NCBI GenBank assembly: GCA_964441945.1
Contig: CAYTWB010000009.1
Location: forward strand, 1 to 64,000
Reading direction: 5' to 3'
Length of the DNA: 64,000 nt
From: JADGQM01 sp964441945
GTDB lineage: Bacteria; Desulfobacterota; Syntrophobacteria; Syntrophobacterales; Syntrophobacteraceae
The notes below the pieces were generated by a model. It was not told where the DNA came from, ran no database searches, and worked only from the letters and a program-made list of their open reading frames with translations. Made by a program: the position numbers and the translations under genes. Numbering within the stretch: the stretch's first letter is position 1; every line of letters starts with the position of its first letter. This document shows, in pieces, positions 1-8,314 of this stretch.

Positions 1-97
1 CCGTTTGGTTGCGCACCTTTTACCTGAACACGCCATTTTGCGCAATCATAGGGGTACAAGCAAGGGTACTCGATTTCTTCCACTGGGCTATCTTGTT

Positions 98-206
98 TGA
101 CAAAGCTGCGACCCCATCCGGGGTCGTCTCCTTGCTATACCGTTCTCCGGGGGTATCGGCCTATGGCCTCAACCCCCGGCTAATGGCTTTAATCCCTCCG
201 GGATGG
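98..206. repeat. hairpin-rich interspersed repeat
   Basis: Three inverted repeats follow each other: CGACCCC/GGGGTCG (109-126), CCGGGGGT/ACCCCCGG (147-154 with 172-179) and ATCCC/GGGAT (192-204). The right flank has a further short motif of the same kind, CCCATTCGGG near 254. No protein in any frame looks real here. The modular GC-rich hairpin layout resembles interspersed palindromic elements common in environmental bacterial genomes; that family link is from memory and not checked. The whole stretch 1-294 lacks a credible gene. Confidence 0.5.
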
Positions 207-294
207 TGAACCGTGCTCTCGATCAAAACCCAGGGTGGGCAAGGAATTACAACCCATTCGGGCGTCGTTCTAAAAGAGCCGCCCCCATGTGAGT

Positions 295-1179
295 TTAAAC
301 ACCGGGAAGCCCCGCCTTTCTCCGCAGGAGGTCCCAGTCTTCGTTGACCATCTCCTGAATCTGGTCCAGATCGTTTTCTGTGAGATGCTTGAAGCGGCCC
401 TGCAGGTGGAAATACTCCTTCACCAGGTAGCCCCTGGGTGTGAAATTGATGGTGTAGTGCAGGCCGTTCTCGACCTCGTAGAGCGGGAAAATATTGGTCT
501 GGACCGCCATTCGTGCGATCTTGATCGACATTTCTGAGGGCATGCGCCACCCCGTCGGGCAGCTCGAATAGATGTGCAGGAACCGGGAACCTTTCATGGC
601 CCTGGCTTTCTTGACCTTGCGCACCAGGTCTTCCGGGTAGGCGATGCTGGCTGTTGCAGCATAAGGTATGCGATGTGCCACCAGGGCTTCGACGATATTC
701 TTCTTTCGCATCCGTTTCCATTCCCGATCCGGCGTCGTGGTTGTCCATGCGCCGTAGGGTGTCGAAGAGCTGCGCTGCACCCCGGTGTTCATGTAGGCTT
801 CGTTGTCGTAGCAGATGTAGATAAAGTCTTCGTTCCGTTCGACGGCGCCGCTTAGCGCCTGGAAACCGATATCAAATGTGCCCCCGTCACCTGCCCAGGT
901 AACGACCGTTGTCTCCGTATCTCCCTTCATATCCAGGGCCGCCCTGACACCGCCGGCAACTGCCCCCCCGGTCTCAAACGCCGTGTGGATCACCGGAATT
1001 TGCAGAGTCGATTGCGGATAAGGACCGGCAATAATGGACCAGCAGCACGCAGGGATCACCATGATCGTCTTGTTCCCGAGGGCTTTCAGGACAAAGCGCA
1101 TGGCAATGGTCGCTCCGCACCCCGGGCACCCCACGTGTCCCGGGTACATGATCTCGTGATCAGGAATCTCCAACTGCAT
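295..1179 (-). CDS. porB: 2-oxoacid:ferredoxin oxidoreductase, beta (TPP) subunit
   Basis: This is the thiamine-pyrophosphate subunit of a pyruvate (or related 2-oxoacid):ferredoxin oxidoreductase, about 294 residues, cytoplasmic. It starts at MQLEIPDHE; CPGCG at residues 18-22 supplies cluster ligands typical of the beta subunit. The TPP/Mg motif is visible as AGDGGTFDIG near 96-105, with DNEAYMNTG near 125-133 providing the Asn of the GDG-N motif. The reading frame continues upstream, but the chosen start overlaps the end of porA by 20 bases, as expected for coupled subunits. It is the last gene of the regulator-porC-flavoprotein-porA-porB operon. The exact 2-oxoacid cannot be decided from sequence alone; PorA motifs favour pyruvate. 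Confidence 0.9.
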   Translation of the reverse strand: MQLEIPDHEIMYPGHVGCPGCGATIAMRFVLKALGNKTIMVIPACCWSIIAGPYPQSTLQIPVIHTAFETGGAVAGGVRAALDMKGDTETTVVTWAGDGGTFDIGFQALSGAVERNEDFIYICYDNEAYMNTGVQRSSSTPYGAWTTTTPDREWKRMRKKNIVEALVAHRIPYAATASIAYPEDLVRKVKKARAMKGSRFLHIYSSCPTGWRMPSEMSIKIARMAVQTNIFPLYEVENGLHYTINFTPRGYLVKEYFHLQGRFKHLTENDLDQIQEMVNEDWDLLRRKAGLPGV

Positions 1180-2338
1180 GATCCACCTCGTGAAGTCCGA
1201 TCCAGATGCTCTCCTCGTCAGGGGAAGCATGGTTCCTGGTGTGCTGGTAAATCTCCTCGATCGTGTCGGTTTTGACGTCACGCCCACCCAATCCGGCGAT
1301 ATAGCCAAAAACAACGGGGCGCTCCGGCAGCCCGCAGAGTGCCGCCCTGACCTCCTGGGCAAAGATCCCGCTCGCCCCGAACGAGAAATTCCGGTCGATG
1401 ACCGCGACTTTTCGGGTCCGCCCGAGGACCTGGCGGATCGCTGCAACCGGAAAAGGGCGAAAGACCTTCACTTTGAGGATTCCAACCTTCTCGCCCCGGC
1501 GACGCAGGTCTTCAACAACCACTCGGGCGGTCCCGGTTATGGTCCCGGAAGTGACCAGGACGATTTCCGCATCGTCGCACTGGATCGACTCCACCGGGCC
1601 GTAGCTTCGCCCGAAGCTGCTTTCGAAGTCTTTCTCAATGACTGCAAATTCATCGGCTGCCCGCTGCATCGCCTCGTGAATGCTGTAGCGCATTTCCATA
1701 TACACATTGGGTGGAGCCAGCGGGCTGAGGCTGTACGGGTCATCGGGGGTCAGGGCAAAGCGGGGGCGAAAAGGCGGCAGGAACCGGTCGACAGCATCCT
1801 GATCCGGGATATCAACGGGTTCGTAGGTGTGCGACAGGAAAAAAGCATCGAGTATGACCATAACCGGCAGGTTGACGCGTTCGGCAAGCCGGAAGGCCTG
1901 AAGCGTGGTGTCCAGGGTTTCCTGGCAGGTTTCGCAGTAGAACTGAATCCATCCGGTGTCGCGCTGGGCCAGGCTGTCCGTCTGGTCGGCCCATATGTTC
2001 CATCCGGGGGCGAGCGCCCGGTTCACTTCAGCCATCACAATGGGCAGCCTGGCTGCCGAAGCCCAGTGCAGGAGTTCGTGCATCAACGCCAGCCCCTGCG
2101 ACGAAGTGGCCGTGAAGGTCCGCACTCCCACGCTGGACGCCCCGATCAAGGCTGCCAGTGCGGAATGTTCGCTCTCCACGCGCATGAACCGGGCACGAAG
2201 CGTTCCGTTGGCGCAATACTCGGCAAGACGCTCGACGATATGGGTTTGCGGAGTGATTGGATAGGCCGAGACGACCTCGACTCTCGCCAACCTCACCGCA
2301 ACAGCAACCGCATCACTTCCTTCCAGAACTCGCTTCAT
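1160..2338 (-). CDS. porA: 2-oxoacid:ferredoxin oxidoreductase, alpha subunit
   Basis: This is the alpha subunit that, with porB, forms the catalytic core of the ferredoxin-dependent oxidoreductase. The N-terminus carries the family motif SAYPITPQTHIVE, followed by the pyrimidine-binding domain with EHSALAALIGAS and ATSSQGLALM. The C-terminal part holds the transketolase-like domain II (VTSGTITGTAR). ATG at 2338 is preferred over an upstream in-frame ATG at 2368 because GGGGAGA lies a few bases before it. The protein is about 392 residues, normal for archaeal-type PorA. It lies 76 bases downstream of the GltD-like gene and overlaps porB, so co-transcription is very likely. YPITPQT points to pyruvate or another small 2-oxoacid rather than indolepyruvate. 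Confidence 0.9.
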   Translation of the reverse strand: MKRVLEGSDAVAVAVRLARVEVVSAYPITPQTHIVERLAEYCANGTLRARFMRVESEHSALAALIGASSVGVRTFTATSSQGLALMHELLHWASAARLPIVMAEVNRALAPGWNIWADQTDSLAQRDTGWIQFYCETCQETLDTTLQAFRLAERVNLPVMVILDAFFLSHTYEPVDIPDQDAVDRFLPPFRPRFALTPDDPYSLSPLAPPNVYMEMRYSIHEAMQRAADEFAVIEKDFESSFGRSYGPVESIQCDDAEIVLVTSGTITGTARVVVEDLRRRGEKVGILKVKVFRPFPVAAIRQVLGRTRKVAVIDRNFSFGASGIFAQEVRAALCGLPERPVVFGYIAGLGGRDVKTDTIEEIYQHTRNHASPDEESIWIGLHEVDHAVGDS

Positions 2339-2414
2339 GAAGGTCTCCCCATCTCTTCTATCCAACATCCACCGAACCGCTTATGGACGAGCTTCGACAG
2401 AGAAGATTGCGCAC

Positions 2415-4202
2415 CTATGAGTCCACCCCGCCCTCATCCCCTGCAGCCGATTCCTCTTCCAGGGACATCGCATTGCGGGGACATTCCACGACGCAAATAC
2501 CGCAACCCTTACAGTAGTCATAATCGATGCGGCGCCCTCGGGGACTATCATCCCGTTTCACCGCCAGATCCGGGCAGAAAAGGCGGCAGTTGTCGCATTG
2601 ATTGCAGAGACCGCAGTTGAAACAGCGCCCGGCTTCCTGCATGGTCAGGTTGGCCGATATTCTAAGGTCGATTTCGGCAAAGGAACGGATGCGCTCTTCC
2701 TTGAGCAGTCGCGGTTGGGCAACTCGCGGTGTAAACTGGAAGTAGTCGATGTTGATTTCATCATATCGGACCACATGGGCACTCCGCTGAGAACGTTCGC
2801 CTCCCAGGTAGAGCTCCACGGAAAGCGATTTGCCCCCGACCCTGCAGGCTGTGAGTTTCGGTACAATGGCCTCGAATCCTTCACGGAAGAGGACATCCAG
2901 TGCAAGCGCTGCCTCCTTGCCCGATGCAACGGCTTGCGAAACGCTTTTCACCGGGCCTGCCGAACCGCCCCCCCCAAAGACTACGGGGAGCCCCCCATCC
3001 GTCCGGAGCAGCCGAGTATAGGCCATTGCCAGGGCCCCTTCCCCGCTTTCAGGAGGCACCCAAGGCTCGGCGGCTTCAGCATCGTCGGCCCTGAAGATTC
3101 TGCTGACACGAATGGTCTCTGTCTTTCCGGGATCGGGGATTGCGGATGTGCCCTCCCGGGCATCCACGTCGAGGGTCTTCATCCGCTGCAGGGTGAGCCG
3201 AAACTCGCTGTTCTCGGCATCGATCTTAAGAGGCGTTCGAAGCTCCAGAAGCTCCACACCTTCCTCAAGGGCCATCCGGACTTCGTTTTCGAACGCGGGC
3301 ATGTCCTGACGGCGGCCCCCGTAGATGATCAGAGCTTTCGCGCCGAGCCGGACCGCAGATCGAGCCACGTCCACAGCCGTGTTCCCGCCGCCAAGAACGG
3401 CAACGGTTCCCGTAAGGGCGGGCTTCTCCCCTTTTTTCACCCTTTGCAGGAAAGCCGCTCCGTCCTTGACACCGGCCGGGGGTTCTCCGGGCACACCCGG
3501 ACGACGTTCAGGTCTGCGGACGCCTCCAAAGAAAACGGCATCGTATGAGTCTTTGGCCTGCTCCGGAAAATCCTCTGGAACCGCTCTGCCACAATAGAGG
3601 TTTACCCCCAGTTCCTCGATGCGCGCTATTTCCTCTTGCATCGCCGCCACAGCAAGGCGATACGGTGGAATTCCCCAGCCCGGAGCGCCTCCAGGTTCGG
3701 CCATGGCCTCGTACACATCGCAGGAGTAACCGAGGCGAGCCAGAAAATAGGCTGCTGCCAGGCCGCCCGGACCTGCCCCCACGACGGCAATCCGCTGCTT
3801 CCGAGCAGAAAGCCTTTCAAAAGAGGGTTTCAGCCCATCCCGAACAGCGGTCTCTCCCAGAAAACGCTCGATGGTATGAATGGCGACGGCCTCATCGAAC
3901 TCCCGCCGATTACAGACCCTTTCACAGGGATGATGACAAATCCGCCCACAGACGGCAGGGAAAGGATTCTCAATGAGAATGGTTTCCCACGCCTCTTTGA
4001 AAAGCCCCCGGGTCGTCAATAGCTGGATTCGGCTGATGTCTTCGGCCGCAGGGCATGCCACACTGCACGGTGCGGTCTTCTCATGGTAGCGAGGTTTGAG
4101 AAACCGCCAGTTGCCGGTTTTGTTGCTCTCGCTTGTGAGGTACGATTTCGAAATATAAAGAGAGATCGGTTTCGTGTCTTCGCGAGTCATCGCCATCCCC
4201 AT
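2415..4202 (-). CDS. GltD-like FAD/NAD(P) oxidoreductase fused to a 2[4Fe-4S] ferredoxin
   Basis: This 595-residue flavoprotein resembles the glutamate synthase small subunit and NfnB. Residues 46-97 hold the N-terminal iron-sulfur domain (C46, C50, then C85, C89, C93, C97). An FAD Rossmann motif GAGPGG lies near 142 and an NAD(P) motif GGGNTAVD near 275. The last ~80 residues are a two-cluster ferredoxin (CFNCGLCNQCDNC, then CKGCGICVVECP). It sits between porC and porA, where a stand-alone delta ferredoxin subunit is normally encoded. The likely role is to act as the delta subunit and pass electrons between the oxidoreductase clusters and NAD(P)H. That coupling is inferred; the domains are seen. 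The start is 3 bases downstream of the porC stop. Confidence 0.88.
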   Translation of the reverse strand: MGMAMTREDTKPISLYISKSYLTSESNKTGNWRFLKPRYHEKTAPCSVACPAAEDISRIQLLTTRGLFKEAWETILIENPFPAVCGRICHHPCERVCNRREFDEAVAIHTIERFLGETAVRDGLKPSFERLSARKQRIAVVGAGPGGLAAAYFLARLGYSCDVYEAMAEPGGAPGWGIPPYRLAVAAMQEEIARIEELGVNLYCGRAVPEDFPEQAKDSYDAVFFGGVRRPERRPGVPGEPPAGVKDGAAFLQRVKKGEKPALTGTVAVLGGGNTAVDVARSAVRLGAKALIIYGGRRQDMPAFENEVRMALEEGVELLELRTPLKIDAENSEFRLTLQRMKTLDVDAREGTSAIPDPGKTETIRVSRIFRADDAEAAEPWVPPESGEGALAMAYTRLLRTDGGLPVVFGGGGSAGPVKSVSQAVASGKEAALALDVLFREGFEAIVPKLTACRVGGKSLSVELYLGGERSQRSAHVVRYDEINIDYFQFTPRVAQPRLLKEERIRSFAEIDLRISANLTMQEAGRCFNCGLCNQCDNCRLFCPDLAVKRDDSPRGRRIDYDYCKGCGICVVECPRNAMSLEEESAAGDEGGVDS

Positions 4203-4204
4203 CT

Positions 4205-4798
4205 TTACTGAGCATTTCCCATAGTCGCCTGAGGAGATTGGATAAGTCCCAGCAGCCGAACCTCTTCGTAGGCATCCTGGGCGGCACGGGTATTATCTTC
4301 ATGCCTGCCGCCGATCTCCTCCTCGATTGCCCTCGCAATGGCATCCATTGGGGGCATTCCCAGGATGCGTGCCAGAGCGCCCATCATAGCGGTGTTGACA
4401 ATAGGATGCGTGCGGGTACCCAGTTGATGCTTGAGTGCAATCCGTGCGGCATCCACAAACGCCAGCTGAAAACCGCAATAGCGCTCGATTCGGGAGGGGC
4501 TGCAGGGGGCATTGAGGATTATCCAGCCCTGCGGTTTGAGTCCATGAGTCACGTCGGTCCCCTGGAGCAGGGTGTGATCGAGGACCACAACATGGTCGGG
4601 AGTATAGACATTGGTGTGCAGGCGGATTTCCCTGGAATCGATTCGAAGATAGGCTTCCACCGGTGCACCACGCCTTTCCACACCAAACAGCGGGAAGCTC
4701 TGAACGAAATAGCCTGCATCAAAGAATGCCTTTGACAGGAGGATGGTGGCCACGACTGTGCCCTGTCCACCGCGCCCATGAAAGCGGATTTCCAACAT
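4205..4798 (-). CDS. porC: 2-oxoacid:ferredoxin oxidoreductase, gamma subunit
   Basis: About 197 residues. The start MLEIRFHGRGGQG is the hallmark N-terminus of the gamma subunit, followed by FPLFGVERRGAPVEAYLRI and a later DHVVVLDHTLL. ATG at 4798 is chosen because GGAAGGA precedes it; the frame stays open further upstream but is not conserved. The subunit contacts the alpha/beta core in the cytoplasmic complex. It is the first catalytic gene downstream of the XRE-cupin regulator (gap ~68 bases), and its stop nearly abuts the flavoprotein start, consistent with one transcript. Confidence 0.9.
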   Translation of the reverse strand: MLEIRFHGRGGQGTVVATILLSKAFFDAGYFVQSFPLFGVERRGAPVEAYLRIDSREIRLHTNVYTPDHVVVLDHTLLQGTDVTHGLKPQGWIILNAPCSPSRIERYCGFQLAFVDAARIALKHQLGTRTHPIVNTAMMGALARILGMPPMDAIARAIEEEIGGRHEDNTRAAQDAYEEVRLLGLIQSPQATMGNAQ

Positions 4799-4866
4799 AG
4801 CACCATTCCTTCCCACTGGATGCCTCAATATGGGCACCGGATACAGGAGCAAGGACCCCCCGGAGA

Positions 4867-5469
4867 CTATTTCCTGGCCCACACGACCACGATCGCTCTG
4901 GCGGACTTCTCCCCGAGACATCTAAAGCTGTGACTGATATCCGATTCGAAATAGATGCTGTCTCCCGGATTGAGCACCTCCACCTGATCGACGGAGCGAA
5001 ATTCCAGCTGCCCTTCGAGCAAGTGCAGGAACTCTTCCCCCTGATGGCTCACGAAGACCATTTCGCTGGTGTCCTGAACCGGGAATTCCACCATAAAGGG
5101 TTCCATCTGCTTGTTGGGCTTCCTGATTTCCAGCGCCTCATAGATGTAGTTCACCTCCCCTTCATGATGGTGGGGGCGACGCGTGATTCGCTTCCGCTCG
5201 TGGGCGCGGGTAACGGCGATTTTCACCGTTCCCGCTTCGTCCTTGAAAAAATGTCCCATGTTCACCCCAAATGCACCGGCCAGCTTCATCAGTGTGGCTA
5301 TGGGCGGGATGAATTCCCCCTTTTCGATCTGGGAAAGGAGATCTTTGGAGAGACCGGTCTTGGCGGTCATGTCGTGCAGAGTGTACCGCCTTTTTTCCCG
5401 CAGCTCCCTGACCTTGTTCCCGATTCTTACCGCCTCCATGGTGATGTTTTCGTCGAGATTTCCTGCCAT
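4867..5469 (-). CDS. XRE-family regulator with C-terminal cupin domain
   Basis: A 200-residue DNA-binding regulator. Residues ~14-70 form a helix-turn-helix of the Cro/CI type (RELREKRRYTLHDMTAKTG, then LSKDLLSQIEKG). The C-terminal half is a cupin (GEEFLHLLEGQLEF, LNPGDSIYFESDISHSF), the small-ligand sensing fold in this family. ATG at 5469 is preceded by AGGAGA, so the longer open frame upstream is discarded. It is the promoter-proximal gene of the oxidoreductase operon on the same strand and is divergent from the hydrolase at 5593. It probably controls the operon in response to a carboxylic acid or CoA-derived metabolite; the ligand is unknown. Confidence 0.85.
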   Translation of the reverse strand: MAGNLDENITMEAVRIGNKVRELREKRRYTLHDMTAKTGLSKDLLSQIEKGEFIPPIATLMKLAGAFGVNMGHFFKDEAGTVKIAVTRAHERKRITRRPHHHEGEVNYIYEALEIRKPNKQMEPFMVEFPVQDTSEMVFVSHQGEEFLHLLEGQLEFRSVDQVEVLNPGDSIYFESDISHSFRCLGEKSARAIVVVWARK

Positions 5470-5592
5470 CGTTTTCTCCTCATTCCATGTAAGCTTCTTG
5501 TGATATTCTGCTCTCATTGTAACGTGTTTGGGGCTCGATCCGTACGCAGAATTTTGGAACAACCCGAAAATAGGTGGGGCGCGGAGGCAAAC

Positions 5593-6243
5593 ATGTCGGA
5601 AGCAGCCATTAAGATTCCTTGCGGAAACCTTCTTCTGGAAGCGCTCTTTGACCAGGGCAACGGGATGGATACCGCCGTCATCTGCCATCCGCATCCGCTT
5701 TACGGGGGGGCCATGGACAACAACGTCGTGTCTGCCCTGCAAAAGACCCTGCTGAACTGGGGCTGGGGAAGTCTGCGCTTCAACTTCCGCGGGGTAGGAG
5801 CAAGCACGGGTCAGCATGGAGGAGCACAGAAGGATACGGAGGACCTCCTGTCGGTATTCCAATATATTCAACAGGAAGGAGGAAAGACCGTACATCTGGC
5901 GGGTTACTCCTACGGGGCCTGGATCGGTCTGATGGCGATCCGGCAAGGGCTTCGTGTCAATACGGCGATCCTGGCCTCTCCTCCGCTGGATTTCCTGGAC
6001 TTCAGAAATCTGGATCCGCCCTCATGTCCCTGCCTGATTACGGTGGGCGATCAGGACGACTTCTGCACGTTGGAATCCCTCATGAAATGGGCCCACCCAA
6101 AACACGCCCTGGAGAACAGGCCGCATATTGAGGTCCTGCCAAACTGCGACCACTTTTATTGGGACCTGGAGAAACTGCTGTCAGAGAAGATCACGGCTTT
6201 TCTTCGCAGCCGCCTCAACATGAGCCCGATCGGGCGGGCATAA
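5593..6243 (+). CDS. alpha/beta hydrolase (dienelactone hydrolase-like)
   Basis: About 216 residues. The fold is recognised from CHPHPLYGGAMDN, GWGSLRFNFRGVGAS and the nucleophile elbow LAGYSYGAW (serine in GYSYG). A late acidic stretch VGDQDDF and the histidine in CDHFYW complete a catalytic triad. This matches the short cytoplasmic hydrolases often annotated as CocE/NonD or KANL3/Tex30-like. The start is supported by GGAGG a few bases upstream. It is divergent from the XRE-cupin regulator. The last codons run into a GC-rich inverted repeat spanning the stop codon. The substrate is unknown. Confidence 0.8.
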   Translation: MSEAAIKIPCGNLLLEALFDQGNGMDTAVICHPHPLYGGAMDNNVVSALQKTLLNWGWGSLRFNFRGVGASTGQHGGAQKDTEDLLSVFQYIQQEGGKTVHLAGYSYGAWIGLMAIRQGLRVNTAILASPPLDFLDFRNLDPPSCPCLITVGDQDDFCTLESLMKWAHPKHALENRPHIEVLPNCDHFYWDLEKLLSEKITAFLRSRLNMSPIGRA

Positions 6244-6251
6244 AGCCCGCC
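6233..6251 (+). terminator. GC hairpin across the hydrolase stop codon
   Basis: GGCGGGC (6233-6239) pairs with GCCCGCC (6245-6251) around a 5-base loop that contains the TAA stop. No T-tract follows, so termination strength is uncertain; it may simply be part of the adjacent repeat. Confidence 0.35.
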
Positions 6252-6269
6252 ACTACACTGCGGACAGCC

Positions 6270-6302
6270 CCGGGATGTAGGGGCGCGGTTGATCCGCGCC
6301 CG
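6270..6302. repeat. palindromic repeat
   Basis: GGGCGCGG (6281-6288) and CCGCGCCC (6294-6301) form a perfect 8-bp stem with a TTGAT loop in the gap between two convergent hydrolase genes. The wording around it is typical of interspersed palindromes in environmental genomes (recalled, not checked). It may double as a bidirectional transcription barrier. Confidence 0.45.
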
Positions 6303-6316
6303 CACCGGACCGATCT

Positions 6317-7129
6317 TCAGGCAGCTCCTAGACACCGCTTGAAAAACTCGTCGGCAAGAGCATTCAGCATCTCGCGGCATTCGGCATGGAGTGCATGTCC
6401 GGCTCCGGGGATGATTACCAGTTCGGCCTGGGGAAGCTTTCCGGCCAGGATGCGAGCGTTTTCGGGCGGGATCAGACGATCTTCACTGCCGCTAACGATC
6501 ATGACAGGAACTCGAACCCGATCGAGCCGTTCACTGGAATCAAAACCACTGATCGCTCCAAGTTGGGCGTGAAAGGCGTATTCCGGTTGTTCGGGGGCGG
6601 AAAGCTGTGCCGAACAGTAAGCTTCCACAACCTCCGGCCTTTCCCTGCGGCACGCATCACTCAGAAAGACGGGAAGATTCTTTTCAATGACCTCTTTTCG
6701 GTCAAGGCCGGCATTGTTCAAGAGCAGGTTAACGACCCCGGGTTCCGGAGATATCCGCGATAAACCGCCACTGTCCGTACAACCCAGGAACAAAGCCCGC
6801 ACTCGATCCGGAGCCAGGAGTGCCAGCTCCTGAGCAATCATCCCGCCCATGGATAAACCCAGGACGAAAGCCCTTTCCACTGCGAGATGATCCAGAAGGC
6901 AGAGGGCATCCTCGGCGAATTCTTCCATCCGATACGGCCCTTGTGGAATGCTCGATCGCCCCGCGCCGCGGTTGTCAAAAGCGATTGTCCTGTAAAAGTC
7001 CTTGAAGTAAGGTGTCTGGCCATACCAGGACCATGTTCCACCGCCCAGCCCGGCTATGAGCAGCAGAGGCGGCCCCTCCCCTTGAATTTCATAATAGAGC
7101 GTAATTGCTTCGCATTTGCAGATAGGCAT
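6317..7129 (-). CDS. alpha/beta hydrolase
   Basis: A 270-residue hydrolase of the classical alpha/beta family. The oxyanion region reads LLLIAGLGGG, the core motif FDNRGAGRSS is present, and the nucleophile elbow is GLSMGGMIA (serine near residue 98). The acid is in IVSGSEDRLIP and the histidine in GAGHALHAE. This pattern is shared by 3-oxoadipate enol-lactonases, BioH-type esterases and many unassigned hydrolases, so no substrate is claimed. GAGGGA lies just upstream of the start. It is convergent with the hydrolase at 5593, with a palindromic repeat between them. Confidence 0.85.
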   Translation of the reverse strand: MPICKCEAITLYYEIQGEGPPLLLIAGLGGGTWSWYGQTPYFKDFYRTIAFDNRGAGRSSIPQGPYRMEEFAEDALCLLDHLAVERAFVLGLSMGGMIAQELALLAPDRVRALFLGCTDSGGLSRISPEPGVVNLLLNNAGLDRKEVIEKNLPVFLSDACRRERPEVVEAYCSAQLSAPEQPEYAFHAQLGAISGFDSSERLDRVRVPVMIVSGSEDRLIPPENARILAGKLPQAELVIIPGAGHALHAECREMLNALADEFFKRCLGAA

Positions 7130-7249
7130 AAGTCCCTCGGTTCAAACGCCGGATCACTGGTGTCATGCTTTTTCGTGTGCGTTCCTGTTGCATTATGCAG
7201 TATATACATTTCGGTGATTTCGTCGAAATATACTTGATCGAGGGAGATT

Positions 7250-7894
7250 ATGCCGATCAGTTCGCATGGGCGGTCTACCCCCAAGAGGGAGAAAGAAGAG
7301 AATTCGCGGAGTGAGGACCATGCGAGATCGATGGGCACTCCGGGAAGGCAACCCGCTCTCCGTATCGTCCTGTACCAGCCGGAGATCCCTCAGAATACAG
7401 GAAACGTTGCCAGGACCTGTGCCGCAACGCACACACCGCTTCACCTCATAGAGCCTTTGGGCTTTCGCCTCTCGGACCGTTACCTGAAAAGGGCCGGGCT
7501 GGACTATTGGCCCCACGTTTGCCTGAAGATCCATCCGAGTTTTGAAGCATTGCGTCGCGAACTGGTTCCTTCCCGCATGGTCTTCTTTTCGGCTCATGCT
7601 TCACGCCCCTATTACGAGTTCCGTTTCTTGCCCGGAGATTGTCTGGTCTTTGGCTCGGAAACAAAGGGATTGCCTCAGGAGCTGATGCAATCGGGACCCG
7701 GCGGTATTGTGCAGATCCCCATTGACAGATCACGGGTACGCAGCCTAAACTTGGCGACGAGCGTCGGGGCGGCCCTCTTTGAGGCCTTGCGCCAACTCAC
7801 CTTTTGCAGCCAGGAAGAGGCTTTTTCAGGTTTGCCCGAAACCGGCGGCACGAAATCACCTAAAGAAGGGGTGTTGCGTCCGAATTACAGTTGA
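7250..7894 (+). CDS. trmL: tRNA (cytidine/uridine-34-2'-O)-methyltransferase, TrmL family
   Basis: A SPOUT-class methyltransferase that 2'-O-methylates the wobble nucleotide of certain leucine tRNAs in the cytoplasm. Family motifs are IVLYQPEIPQNTGN near the start of the domain, FGSETKGLP in the middle and the knot segment IPIDRSRVRSLNLATSV. ATG at 7250 has AGGGAG right before it but adds ~27 residues not expected in TrmL; ATG at 7331 would give the normal N-terminus but has a weaker ribosome site. The C-terminal ~25 residues after EALRQL are poorly conserved. It is divergent from the hydrolase at 6317-7129. Confidence 0.88.
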   Translation: MPISSHGRSTPKREKEENSRSEDHARSMGTPGRQPALRIVLYQPEIPQNTGNVARTCAATHTPLHLIEPLGFRLSDRYLKRAGLDYWPHVCLKIHPSFEALRRELVPSRMVFFSAHASRPYYEFRFLPGDCLVFGSETKGLPQELMQSGPGGIVQIPIDRSRVRSLNLATSVGAALFEALRQLTFCSQEEAFSGLPETGGTKSPKEGVLRPNYS

Positions 7895-8314
7895 CATGAT
7901 GAATGTGAGTTTTCGTACCTGCAGATCAAGTTCTTATGCTTATCGGCATTCACCTTCACCAGACTGCGGAACGTCACATGCAAGCACTGAATACGGAAGA
8001 AGTTATCTTGTCCAAGCTCCATGAACTTTGCCCGGAAATGCAGCAACTCGGTATCCAGCCAATTGTCTTGAATAAAGGATCTCGTTATTGAGTGGTTCTC
8101 TTTGAGAGCCAGGATGGCTTGAAGAATAGGCCCCCCCTGAGTTCTTTCAGAATTTGCCGGAATAATCCGGAGAAAGATCTTCCATCGACGCTGCCACCCT
8201 GGGAACCCGATCTGCGCCATGCTGTCCAGGAGGCCAAGAAGCACCTGAACTTCAGCCTCAAATTGAAGCCGGCAGCCGGTAAATCTTCTTTGCGGAAAGC
8301 TGGGAACGCTTCAC
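7895..8314. other. low-confidence stretch, possible gene remnant
   Basis: About 420 bases with no convincing gene. On the plus strand a short frame ending at 8094 contains VLMLIGIHLHQ and EVILSKLHELCPEM, and a second short frame covers 8092-8322. The minus strand is open from 8244 to 7885. None carries a motif I recognise or a good ribosome site. The broken frames leading into the gene at 8315 suggest decay of an older coding region, but this is only inference. Confidence 0.3.

Noticed and set aside
1178..2620. Long plus-strand open frame of 480 codons opposite porA
   Set aside because: It is the antisense of porA and the flavoprotein gene; its translation has no domain motif and is low-complexity.
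4930..5592. N-terminal extension of the hydrolase gene over the XRE regulator
   Set aside because: The extension is antisense to the regulator; a good ribosome site and the family start lie at 5593.
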